From Brevibacterium sediminis (lineage in GTDB: Bacteria > Actinomycetota > Actinomycetes > Actinomycetales > Brevibacteriaceae), in the NCBI RefSeq assembly GCF_013623905.1, contig NZ_JABKDD010000002.1:248001-312000 (forward strand): a stretch of 64,000 nucleotides of DNA. Reading direction: 5' to 3'. Positions 41,202 to 49,450 of the stretch are shown here, piece after piece. Position 1 is the first letter of the stretch, and each line of letters starts with the position of its first letter. The translations under genes were made by a program, and so were the position numbers. The notes beneath the pieces are model-generated. The model saw nothing but the letters and a program-made list of their open reading frames with translations. It did not search any database and was not told the origin of the DNA.

Positions 41202-42631
41202 GCGTTCTCTCCTGGATCGCGTGTCTCACCTGTGTTGCTTTCACCATCGCCGAGGCGGCCCGATCCATCCGTGCCCGACCCGTCCGCGCCTGTGCCCTCA
41301 CCCTCGCCGAGGCGGCGGTCCGAATCCGCGCCCGATTCCGCGGCTGAGATGCTGAGGCCCTCGCCCCGGGTGTGCAGCTGGGACTGGCTCGGCAGGGTCG
41401 CGGAGATCGCAAAGCCGGATCCCTGACTCGATTCGATGACGAGTTCACCGCCGAGTTCGCGCATCCTTGAGCCGATGAAGTCGAGACCGAATCCCGAATC
41501 GGGGTTCCGCTGCCGATTGTGAGGATCGTCCATTCCGACGCCGTCATCGACGATGTCCATCCTGATCGCCCCGTCGAGGTCCATGAGGCTGACCATCACT
41601 CGTGTGGCCTGCGAATGCTGCCGAACGTTGGCCAGCGCAGACTGCGCGGTCCGCAGCAGCGCCACCTCCGCCTCGGCGGACAGATTCGGCAGGGTCTCGT
41701 CGACGTCGAGGCGGCCCCTGATCGTACTGTCCTCCTCGAGCCGGGCGAGCAGGCGGCGGATGGCAGCGGTCAGTGCGCCGTCCTCAAGTTCGGCCGGGGC
41801 GAGCGCAGCGATGATGCGGCGGACGTCGCGGGAGCTCTGCGCGGCGAGCTCCTCGACCTGGGCGAGCACCTGCCCGGCGTGATCATCGGTGGTGCGCTCC
41901 GCCTCGGCGTGGGCGATGAGGCGGATCGACGAGATCGACTGCGCGATCGTGTCGTGGATGTCGCGGGAGACGCGGGTCCGCTCCTGGATCTCGCCTGCGT
42001 GGCGCTGGGTGAGAGCGAGCTCGTCCTGGAGGTCGAGCAGGTTCTGGTGGGCGAGCTCAAGCGAGCGCAGCAGTTCCTCGCGGCGGCGGCCCTCGCGCAG
42101 GAGTTCGATATAACCGCGGGACAGCCCGAGAGCGAACACGGCACCGATGAGGGAGCCGATGATGCTCGGGGTCGGCACCTGCCCGTAGTGCGCGAGTGGG
42201 GCGACGATTGTCGCGATGTAGGTGAGTGCGGTGAAGACGACGGCGATGCGCAGGGAGAAGAGGTGGCCTGCGAGCAGCCAGAGGAGGAAGGCGACCCAGA
42301 TGAACTCGGCGGAGACGAGCAGGGTGCACAGCCAGGCGGCTGCGAGGACGATGAGCCACCATTTCGCGAGGACCAGTGCGCCGGAGCGCGCTGCGCGGAC
42401 GGCGCCGAGGGCGTACCAAGCGAGGAAGACGACGCTCACGGCTACGGCAGCGAGCATCGGTGCACCGGCAGAGACCGCGCGGATGCAGGAGATGAGCATG
42501 AGGACGAGAGCGATGGCGTGCTGACCGAACTCCATCGTGCGTTCCGTCCATTTGCGTGCGCCCACGCTGCCACCTTCCTGCAGATCGGCCTCGGCGATGA
42601 AACTGCCGAAGCGGTGATCCTGTGCTGTCAT
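41198..42631 (-). CDS. HisKA_3 sensor histidine kinase
   Basis: A 477-residue protein. About five membrane helices lie at 36-170, followed by a coiled coil (about 175-215). The dimerisation/phospho-His box is SRDIHDTIAQSISSIRL (His 226) and the ATP site DDGVGMDD with GFGLDFIGSRM. It has little extracytoplasmic loop, so it probably senses the membrane (compare DesK/LiaS-type kinases). A Gly/Asp/Ser-rich 60-residue tail ends the protein. GGGAG precedes the ATG. Confidence 0.92.
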   Translation of the reverse strand: MTAQDHRFGSFIAEADLQEGGSVGARKWTERTMEFGQHAIALVLMLISCIRAVSAGAPMLAAVAVSVVFLAWYALGAVRAARSGALVLAKWWLIVLAAAWLCTLLVSAEFIWVAFLLWLLAGHLFSLRIAVVFTALTYIATIVAPLAHYGQVPTPSIIGSLIGAVFALGLSRGYIELLREGRRREELLRSLELAHQNLLDLQDELALTQRHAGEIQERTRVSRDIHDTIAQSISSIRLIAHAEAERTTDDHAGQVLAQVEELAAQSSRDVRRIIAALAPAELEDGALTAAIRRLLARLEEDSTIRGRLDVDETLPNLSAEAEVALLRTAQSALANVRQHSQATRVMVSLMDLDGAIRMDIVDDGVGMDDPHNRQRNPDSGFGLDFIGSRMRELGGELVIESSQGSGFAISATLPSQSQLHTRGEGLSISAAESGADSDRRLGEGEGTGADGSGTDGSGRLGDGESNTGETRDPGENA

Positions 42632-42706
42632 GTTCTCCCTGCCAACTCAATCACATCCCGACCCCCGGTGGTATGACATCTGAGCCGTCCGGTGCGGAAA
42701 CCGAGC

Positions 42707-42742
42707 GGGCCCGGGCGACGATCTGCGTCGTCGCCCGGGCCC
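42707..42742 (-). terminator. 15-bp perfect hairpin after the MMPL gene
   Basis: Bases 42707-42721 and 42728-42742 pair perfectly around six bases, 16 bases past the MMPL stop. This GC-rich stem separates MMPL transcription from the two-component genes that follow on the same strand. Confidence 0.75.
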
Positions 42743-42757
42743 ACCCAGCGTGACGGT

Positions 42758-45031
42758 TCAGTGCTTGCCGTGGTGAATCCCGGAACCGGAGTCCGCGAAT
42801 TCCTTCTCGGCGAGCAGATGGGTGGAGTGTTCGTCACCGTCAGCCGCACCGGATGCCGCACGCTCGTGGAAGTGCGTGATCGCCTTGTTGGGCCACCACA
42901 TCTTGTCGCCCACGAGTCCGAAGATCGAGGGGACGATGATGGTGCGGACGATGATCGTGTCGACCAGTACGCCGACTCCGACGATGAGGCCGAGCTGGCC
43001 GAGCACCATCAGCGGCAGCATGCCCAGCGCCGCGAACACTCCGGCCAGGACGATGCCGGCGCTCGTGATGACGCCGCCGGTGTGGGCGACTGCCTCGACC
43101 ATGCCCTGGCGTCCGCCGTGGAGGACAGATTCCTTCTTCGCACGGTGGGCGAGGAAGATCGAGTAGTCGATGCCGAGTGCCACGAGGAAGAGGAACGCGA
43201 GGATCGGCACCTGCGAATCGAATGCGGACTGACCGAAGATCGTCCGTGACAGGAACGCGCCGAGCCCGATGGCCGCCGCGGAGGAGACCACGTTGACCAG
43301 CAGCAGGGTGAACGCCGCGATGGGTGCACGGAGGATGACGAGCAGGATGATGAAGCTGATCGCCAACACCATCGGAACAATGGTCATGAAGTCTTTCTGA
43401 TTGCCGTCACGGGCGTCGAGCTCCGTGGCCGCTGCACCACCGACCTGAGCGTCGGCTCCGTCGATGGCGTGGACGTCGCCGCGGATGTCCTCAACGAGGT
43501 CGAGTCCCTTCGTGCTGTCGGGTGCATACTCGCCGGTCACCATGATCTTCGTGACCGAGGTGCCGTCGATGTTCGTGTCCTCGATCGCCGAGGCGCGCAC
43601 GACGCCGTTCATATCGTTGACTGAATCGGCGACCTCATCGGCATGGTCGGTATCGGCGACGATCCAGATCGGCTGGGATTCCCCGGGCGGGAAGTGGTCG
43701 GCCAGGACATCGAGTCCCTGCGCGGATTCGGACTGGACCCGGAACTTCTCGGTCTGGTCGAGACCGATCGAGGATCCGATGAACCCGGTGGCCATGACAC
43801 CGAGGATGACGATCCCAGCACCGAGGTGGAGCCCCGGCCTGCGGACCACGCGGGTGGCGATGGTCCGCCAGATCGAGGTCTTGGCCGCACCCGCACGTGC
43901 GGTCGCACCCTCAGGTGCGGTGGCACGGCCGGCGGCGGCTGCCTCAGCGGGGGTGAGCTCTTCATCCGTGCTCTCCTCGGCCTTCGGGATGAAGGGCCAG
44001 AACATCTTCTTGCCGCAGATCGCGAGCACGGGCGGCAGGGCGAAGAGGACGGCGGCTGCGGAGATGAGCAGGCCGACGGCCGCGGTGATGCCCAGGCCGC
44101 GGGTGCCGGGGATGATCGCGAAGACGAGGCTGAGCAGGGACAGCACGACGGTGAGGTTCGAGGCGAGGATCGTCGTGGCGGTGTGCGTCCAGGCGTCAGC
44201 GAGCGCGCGGCGGTGGTCGGTGAAGCGGCGCAGCTCCTCGCGGTAGCGGGAGATGAACAGCAGCGCGTAGTTCGCTCCGGCGCCGAAGACGAGGACGCTG
44301 ATGATACCCGCGTCGAACTGCAGGTCGAGCCAGTCGCCGACGGCCGCGGTCACGGTCGAGGCGAGTCCGTCGGCGGTGCCGATGACGATGAGAGGCAGCA
44401 GCCACAGGATCGGTGAGCGGTAGGTGATGATGAGCAGGAGGGCGACGATGACGATGGTGACGATGAGCAGCGTGAAGTCCGCGCCGTTGAATGCCGAGGC
44501 GATGTCGGCGCCGATCGCGGGACCGCCGGTGACCAGCAGGGACATGCCCTCATCGGTCAGTCCTGAAGCGGTCGGGTCGTCGGCGATGGCGGTGCGCAGG
44601 TCGTCGACGGTCTCGGCGGTGTCGGAGTTCGTCAGGCCGACCGTGATGGGCACCATGAGCAGCGCGGCCTGTTTGTCGTCGCTGAGGATCGGTCCGGTGA
44701 CGGTCTCGGTGGATTCGTCGCCGACGGAGTCGCCCAGCGAGGAGCCGAGCTTCTTCAGCTCGGCCTGGTCGTCGGCGGAGAGTTCGGATCCGTCCTCGTT
44801 CGAGGCCACGACCATGACGGACTGTTTGTCCGCCTCGGGGAATTTGTCGAGGATCTTCTGTGCCTGAGTCGATTCGGAATCGGCCGGTGCGGTTTCGTTG
44901 GGCCGGTCTTCTCCTGCCCCGGACAGGAGTCCGAAGAGCAGGGCGACGAGGACGACGATCCCGCCGAGGACGAGCCACGAACCGCGCTTCGATGTCAGCG
45001 TATGTGCGGTTTTCGCCAGTGGTGAGTTCAT
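42758..45031 (-). CDS. MMPL/RND-family transporter
   Basis: A 757-residue protein with two repeats: an N-terminal helix, an external domain (about 45-180), five to six helices, a cytoplasmic Ala/Gly/Thr-rich loop near 355-400, a second external domain and a second helix bundle. Conserved features include FGAGANYALLFISRYREE and ALGIDYSIFLAHR (the proton-relay Asp-Tyr pairs of MMPL helices 4 and 10). MMPL proteins export lipids or drugs using the proton gradient. Its start codon overlaps a palindrome (45031-45059) that may control its expression. Confidence 0.92.
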   Translation of the reverse strand: MNSPLAKTAHTLTSKRGSWLVLGGIVVLVALLFGLLSGAGEDRPNETAPADSESTQAQKILDKFPEADKQSVMVVASNEDGSELSADDQAELKKLGSSLGDSVGDESTETVTGPILSDDKQAALLMVPITVGLTNSDTAETVDDLRTAIADDPTASGLTDEGMSLLVTGGPAIGADIASAFNGADFTLLIVTIVIVALLLIITYRSPILWLLPLIVIGTADGLASTVTAAVGDWLDLQFDAGIISVLVFGAGANYALLFISRYREELRRFTDHRRALADAWTHTATTILASNLTVVLSLLSLVFAIIPGTRGLGITAAVGLLISAAAVLFALPPVLAICGKKMFWPFIPKAEESTDEELTPAEAAAAGRATAPEGATARAGAAKTSIWRTIATRVVRRPGLHLGAGIVILGVMATGFIGSSIGLDQTEKFRVQSESAQGLDVLADHFPPGESQPIWIVADTDHADEVADSVNDMNGVVRASAIEDTNIDGTSVTKIMVTGEYAPDSTKGLDLVEDIRGDVHAIDGADAQVGGAAATELDARDGNQKDFMTIVPMVLAISFIILLVILRAPIAAFTLLLVNVVSSAAAIGLGAFLSRTIFGQSAFDSQVPILAFLFLVALGIDYSIFLAHRAKKESVLHGGRQGMVEAVAHTGGVITSAGIVLAGVFAALGMLPLMVLGQLGLIVGVGVLVDTIIVRTIIVPSIFGLVGDKMWWPNKAITHFHERAASGAADGDEHSTHLLAEKEFADSGSGIHHGKH

Positions 45032-45059
45032 GACTCCAGTCCATCAATCTATGGAGTCA
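45031..45059. promoter_or_regulatory. Operator-like palindrome over the MMPL ribosome site
   Basis: TGACTCCA (45031-45038) and TGGAGTCA (45052-45059) are perfect 8-base arms; TCCAT/ATGGA pair again inside. On the minus strand the right arm contains the GGAG ribosome site and ends on the ATG, and TAGATT could be the -10 box. A repressor or an RNA stem here would block expression. Confidence 0.55.
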
Positions 45060-45169
45060 CACACATCGCCTGTGAGTTCGGATTCGATCTGCAACTTTCG
45101 ATGGAGAAAACGCGCTGAACTGGGGCGATAGGTTTTCTGAGGGTGGAGGTTCCGCGGAGAGTCGGCGAC

Positions 45170-45736
45170 TCAGACGAGCTCAGCGCCCGCCTTCTCGACC
45201 TTCGAGAGGGCGGCTCTGCTCGACTCGCCTCCGACGCCCGCGACGAGGTCGGTGAGCACGCGAACGCTCAGCCCCGCGCTCAGCGCGTCGAGTGCGGAGG
45301 CGCGTACGCAGTGGTCGGTGGCGATGCCGACGACGTCCACCTCGGTGATGGTGAGATCGCCAAGAAGCTCGCCGAGGCGGCTCCCCGTGTCCGTGATCCC
45401 CTGGAAAGCCGAATAGTCGGGTTTACCTTGGCCCTTGCGGACTTCATGGGTGATGGCCGCGGTGTCGAGGAGAGGATCGAAAGCTGCGCCGTCGGTGCCT
45501 GCGACGCAGTGGACGGGCCAGGAATCGACGAAGTCCGGGGAGTCACTGAAGTGGCCGCCGTTGTCATTGTCGGCATCGTGCCAGTCACGGGAAGCGATGA
45601 TGGCATCGTAGTCCCCAGCATGTGCTGTGAGGTGAGCGCTGATGCCTTCGGCGACGGCGTCACCGCCGGTCACGCCGAGCGCGCCGCCTTCGGTGAAGTC
45701 ATTCTGGACATCGACGATGAGGAGTGCCTTGGCCAT
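45170..45736 (-). CDS. pncA: Nicotinamidase (isochorismatase family)
   Basis: A 188-residue protein with the Cys-Lys-Asp triad: Asp 9 (VDVQNDF), Lys 101 (VRKGQ), Cys 143 (TDHCVRA). Metal ligands are in DWHDADNDNGGHF (Asp 51, His 53, His 62). It converts nicotinamide to nicotinate for NAD salvage. It is a single gene and probably leaderless (see 45743-45748). Confidence 0.93.
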   Translation of the reverse strand: MAKALLIVDVQNDFTEGGALGVTGGDAVAEGISAHLTAHAGDYDAIIASRDWHDADNDNGGHFSDSPDFVDSWPVHCVAGTDGAAFDPLLDTAAITHEVRKGQGKPDYSAFQGITDTGSRLGELLGDLTITEVDVVGIATDHCVRASALDALSAGLSVRVLTDLVAGVGGESSRAALSKVEKAGAELV

Positions 45737-45742
45737 GCCTTG

Positions 45743-45748
45743 AGCATA
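45743..45748 (-). promoter_or_regulatory. -10 box of leaderless pncA transcript
   Basis: TATGCT on the minus strand ends six bases before the ATG at 45736. Confidence 0.5.
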
Positions 45749-45844
45749 GGCGTTTCTGCGTGGAATTCCAGAGATGTGGCGAATGGGGACGGAAATCCAG
45801 TGCTGTGGCGAATCGGAGGGTCGAGCGATTCGTGTCGGCGCGGC

Positions 45845-46735
45845 TCAGCCGGTGGGTTTGTCGGCGAACCAGTAGAACTGGGAGAACTGCTGCGAACGCC
45901 CCAGCCCCAGATCGCCCTTGGCGAAGCGACGGACCTCTTTGACCATGCTCCTCTCCCCCGCCGCCCAGACGTACAGTCCGGCGCTATCGAGGTCGAGTCC
46001 GCGCAGGTGATCGGCCACGGATCGATCCGTGCGATACTGCGGGGCCGCCTCGGCGCTCACACCCTGACTCACCCAATGCCACGTCGCGTTGGGGTGTGCC
46101 GACTGCGGGAGCCCTGGCACCTCGGCCGGGTCGGCAGTGATCGCCACGGTGATGGCAATGTCGGCGGGGACGGCTTCGCACCAGGAATTGATTGCCGGCA
46201 GCGCGGTGAGGTCCCCCACCAGGAGGAGGCGGGAGGTGTCGTCAGGCAGGTCGAGACGGGCCGGGGTGAGGGCGGCTTCAATGGTGTCACCTGGGCGGAC
46301 ATGAGCCGCCCAGCGAGCAGCGGGACCGATGTCGGACGTGGATTCCGCCTCAATCGGGCTTGTCGAGGCTGCCGGGCCTGCCTGACCCGCAGAAACTGCC
46401 GGGTCCGCCGGAATTGCCCGGTTTGCCGGGCCGCCCGAATCGGCTTCCCCGAGGTCACCGTGGAGGACGAAGTCGAGGCTGAACGTCCCGGCGTGGAGGT
46501 CGATGGCCGAGAACGTGTAGCCGCGCTGACTCAGGTGGCCCTCGCCCTTCTCCGGGTGCGGGAACCACAGCCGGGTCCACAGAGTCGGGAAGACCTCATC
46601 GAGTTGGGCCAGCAGTTCGGCACCGGAGAAGTGGATCCGACGGTAGGTCGGGGTGAAGTCCGTGACCCCGGTGACGACCACTTCGTGATTCGTGATTCGC
46701 ATCAGCCGCATCACGCCGCGCTGCCAGTTGACCAT
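45845..46735 (-). CDS. Siderophore-interacting protein (FAD-dependent ferric reductase)
   Basis: A 296-residue protein from ATG 46735 with GTGGAG before it (a GTG at 46744 is less likely). The FAD-binding part has YRRIHFSG and QRGYTFSAIDL. The NAD(P)H part has LLLVGDLTALPAI and YVWAAGERSMVKEVRRF. Such proteins reduce Fe(III)-siderophores in the cytoplasm. A 45-residue Ala/Pro/Ser-rich insert interrupts the middle (about 103-145). A DtxR/IdeR-type box lies just upstream. Confidence 0.9.
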   Translation of the reverse strand: MVNWQRGVMRLMRITNHEVVVTGVTDFTPTYRRIHFSGAELLAQLDEVFPTLWTRLWFPHPEKGEGHLSQRGYTFSAIDLHAGTFSLDFVLHGDLGEADSGGPANRAIPADPAVSAGQAGPAASTSPIEAESTSDIGPAARWAAHVRPGDTIEAALTPARLDLPDDTSRLLLVGDLTALPAINSWCEAVPADIAITVAITADPAEVPGLPQSAHPNATWHWVSQGVSAEAAPQYRTDRSVADHLRGLDLDSAGLYVWAAGERSMVKEVRRFAKGDLGLGRSQQFSQFYWFADKPTG

Positions 46736-46760
46736 TCGCTCCACCCCTCGTTCGCACGTC

Positions 46761-46784
46761 TTTGCTTAGCCTACCCTAAGCAAA
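46761..46784. promoter_or_regulatory. DtxR/IdeR-type iron box
   Basis: TTTGCTTAG-CCTACC-CTAAGCAAA has perfect 9-base arms. The core TTAGCCTACCCTAA matches the DtxR/IdeR core TTAGGCTAACCTAA at 12 of 14 bases. It sits 26 bases upstream of the siderophore-interacting protein start, so iron-dependent repression is expected. Confidence 0.8.
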
Positions 46785-46844
46785 CAGCGCCGGTTGCGTG
46801 AGTCAGCGGATCAGACGCTTCGCGATGGGCGTGTGTGGAGTGGA

Positions 46845-47531
46845 TCAGACCCAGCCTCGGGCTTCGAAGATGCGGTGGTAGATCTCGCGGACGACGGCCT
46901 GCTTGCGGGCGTTGTAGCCCATGACCGTCTCCCCGACCGCGTTCGATTCCGCGGCCGAGGTCCGCTTCACCGACTCGTAGGCCTCGCGCTCGTCCGCATG
47001 CTCCCGCAGCCGATCTCGGAAGAGCCGCATCCGTGCCACTTCCGCGCACCGGGGTCCGAAGACGTGGAGATTGTATTCAGGCTGCCCGGGGGCCGGGTCG
47101 AGCCGCTTGAACATCCGATGCTCGTACCACGCAGGTTCGCGGAGGGTGAGATCGAATCCCGCTTCGGCGAGCGCGGGGACATAGTCATCTTCGGCCGTGG
47201 GGTCGGCTACGACGAGGGCGATGTCGATGATCGGTTTCGCGGGCAATCCCGGCACCGAGGTGGACCCGACGTGGTCGATGCCGACGAACGCACTGCTCGG
47301 GCTCAGGGCCCGACGGATCCGGTGGGCCGCCTCGGCGAAATGATCGGTCCAGGCGGGGTCGTGGTCAACGATGGCGATCACGGACGGCGGCGCGGTCGGT
47401 CGCGTCCAGAGATCGGGATCCTTGACATCGTTGAAGGTGATGATGTCAGCGATCGCGGCTGACATCGGATCGGCGAACACACCGCCCGCGGCCTCCTGCT
47501 CAGAGGAGTCACCAGCGGACGGCTGCGTCAT
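46845..47531 (-). CDS. GrpB family (nucleotidyltransferase-fold) protein
   Basis: A 228-residue protein. The segment HVGSTSVPGLPAKPIIDIALVV is the family hallmark, with the GS and DxD-like features of nucleotidyltransferases. YNLHVFGPRCAEVARMRLFRDRLREHADEREAY completes the core. The N-terminal 50 residues are an extra tail. Function of GrpB proteins is mostly unknown. It is followed by no gene on the same strand for about 100 bases and lies three bases after the DoxX gene. Confidence 0.88.
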   Translation of the reverse strand: MTQPSAGDSSEQEAAGGVFADPMSAAIADIITFNDVKDPDLWTRPTAPPSVIAIVDHDPAWTDHFAEAAHRIRRALSPSSAFVGIDHVGSTSVPGLPAKPIIDIALVVADPTAEDDYVPALAEAGFDLTLREPAWYEHRMFKRLDPAPGQPEYNLHVFGPRCAEVARMRLFRDRLREHADEREAYESVKRTSAAESNAVGETVMGYNARKQAVVREIYHRIFEARGWV

Positions 47532-47534
47532 GCC

Positions 47535-48023
47535 TCAGGCCTGCTTGAGGGCGTGCTTCTCGGCCTTCTTCGCAGCTTTCCTGGCAGCCTTTGCGGCCGC
47601 CTTGTCGATGGCCTTCTGGTTCTCACCGGCGCCGATGAGGAGCAGCAGTCCGCCGAGCGCGGCGAGGTTCTTCGAGAACTGGGTCTGGTGAGCCTTCGCC
47701 TCTCCGCCTTCCATCTCCCAGAAGGAGTGTCCGGCGAGCGTGGTCGGGATGAGGGACCCGGCGAGTGCGAGTGCCGACAGTCGCGGCTTGATGCCCAGCA
47801 GCAGGGTGGTGCCGGCGAGGATCTGGACGCCGCCATTGATGCGCACGAGCAGCTCGTTGTCGTCGGGCAGCCCGGGCACGTATTCGCGGATGGCGTCCAG
47901 GGTCGACTCGGCCATCGCTGCTTTGCCTGCCGGATCAGTGACGGCCGAGTATCCGCCGCTGATGAAGATCGGTGCGGTGAACACGCGTCCGGCGGTCTGC
48001 AGCAGCGAAGGTCCGAAGGTCAT
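47535..48023 (-). CDS. DoxX-family membrane protein
   Basis: A 162-residue protein with four membrane segments: FTAPIFISGGYSAVTDP at the first helix, then GVQILAGTTLLLGI, LALAGSLIPTTLAGHSFWE and a fourth near 120-138. AGGAG precedes the start. The Lys/Ala-rich C-terminal tail (about 140-162) should be cytoplasmic. DoxX proteins are linked to redox or oxidative stress functions. It probably shares a transcript with the GrpB gene. Confidence 0.88.
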   Translation of the reverse strand: MTFGPSLLQTAGRVFTAPIFISGGYSAVTDPAGKAAMAESTLDAIREYVPGLPDDNELLVRINGGVQILAGTTLLLGIKPRLSALALAGSLIPTTLAGHSFWEMEGGEAKAHQTQFSKNLAALGGLLLLIGAGENQKAIDKAAAKAARKAAKKAEKHALKQA

Positions 48024-48092
48024 ATGAGGCTCCTGTGGGTTTGGGATTGCGGTTGATCGGGTTTTGAGCCTAGCCGACGCCGGGGCCGAGCC

Positions 48093-49241
48093 TCAAGATT
48101 CGGGGCCGGCCTTCGCCTTGATGCCCAGTTCCGGCTGCTTGCGGAACTGGCCGGTGACGACGAGCACTGCGATGACGACCGCTGAGACGATCCAGCCTGC
48201 GACTCCGAGGAACGCGACAAGCGCCGGATCCGGAGTCGACGCACCTGCATCGACGAACAGGCCCAGCAACATGGCCCCGCAGCCGTTGAGTGCGGCATGG
48301 GCGAATACGGCCGGCCACACGGATCCGGTGCGCAGGCGCAGCCAGCCGAAGAGGATGCCGACCACGATGCAGCCGCCGACCATGAAACCCACACCGGTGA
48401 GGTCGGGGCGCCCGAAGTTGTAGCCGAGCAGGATGAGCGGTGAGTGCCACAGGCCCCAGACGACGCCGATGATGAGCAGTGCGGGCCAGGTGCCCAGGGG
48501 ACGCAGACTGGTGAGCAGCCATCCGCGCCAGCCGAATTCCTCGCCGATCGTGACACCGACATTGGCCACCGAGCTGACGAACATGAGCAACAGGTAGATG
48601 GCGATGGCGGCGGCAGTCGGCAATGAGTCCGTGCCGGGAATCGTCTCCAACTGTGCCTTGAACCCGGACAGCCCGTCGAGATCGAGGGCGAGCCATCCGA
48701 AGGCCGCGCTGACCAGGTAGCCGAGGACGACGAGCACCATGATCCCGAAGAAGGCGGCGATGGTCATCCCGATGACTCGGCCGAAGCTGCGCAGCGGCCA
48801 GTAGCCGAAGTAGCGCGGAGCACTGGCCAGGACCTCTCCCCTGGCACGGGCGCGGCGGCGCTGGATGATGGAGGCGATGATGCTCGCGATGAGCGGAGTG
48901 AACATCATGGCGCTGCCGCAGGCCAGAAGCAGAACAGGATCGCCGATCCCCTCCTCGGAGAACCACAGCGGCAGGCAGGCCAGCCAAGCGAGCCCGAAGG
49001 CGGTGACGGTGAAGATTCCGATCTCGAGCCACGGGACCCGAGCGGGCACGACGGCGAGCGGCCGTCCTTTCGCGTCGACATCCTCGGCGGGGGTGTGCGA
49101 TCCATCCATCGCCGAGGCGGCAGAACCGGGCATGGAATCCGTCGTTCCGGGCCGGTGGGGTTGGATAGTGGGTTGAGGTGATGGCTCGGTCGGTCCGGTC
49201 GCCTCGGCGAATCCGTTGTGACTGTGCGTCTGCGTGTTCAC
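48093..49241 (-). CDS. CPBP-family intramembrane metalloprotease
   Basis: A 382-residue protein from GTG 49241, with GAGGAGG before it. The first 70 residues are a Thr/Pro/Ser-rich cytoplasmic tail. Eight or so membrane segments follow. The catalytic motifs are TIGEEFGWRG (EExxxR), VWGLWHSPL and FAHAALNGCG (HxxxN). Family members cleave membrane peptides or act in bacteriocin immunity. It stands alone here, divergent from the permease. Confidence 0.88.
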   Translation of the reverse strand: MNTQTHSHNGFAEATGPTEPSPQPTIQPHRPGTTDSMPGSAASAMDGSHTPAEDVDAKGRPLAVVPARVPWLEIGIFTVTAFGLAWLACLPLWFSEEGIGDPVLLLACGSAMMFTPLIASIIASIIQRRRARARGEVLASAPRYFGYWPLRSFGRVIGMTIAAFFGIMVLVVLGYLVSAAFGWLALDLDGLSGFKAQLETIPGTDSLPTAAAIAIYLLLMFVSSVANVGVTIGEEFGWRGWLLTSLRPLGTWPALLIIGVVWGLWHSPLILLGYNFGRPDLTGVGFMVGGCIVVGILFGWLRLRTGSVWPAVFAHAALNGCGAMLLGLFVDAGASTPDPALVAFLGVAGWIVSAVVIAVLVVTGQFRKQPELGIKAKAGPES

Positions 49242-49450
49242 GGTTCCTCCTCGATCCTGCACTGTGCCCACCGATTCGGCGGTGGTCCGTGCCTGTGATT
49301 CCACGCTATGACTCGTCGTTGTTCGACACCTCCGCCGCGAGGATGAAATAGCAATCAGCCGCGCGGGCGAGAACGCTTCCGCAGGTGAGAATCGGAGATA
49401 CGATGCGAACAGCACAGAATCAACGACGATTCGAATGAAGGAACATCACC

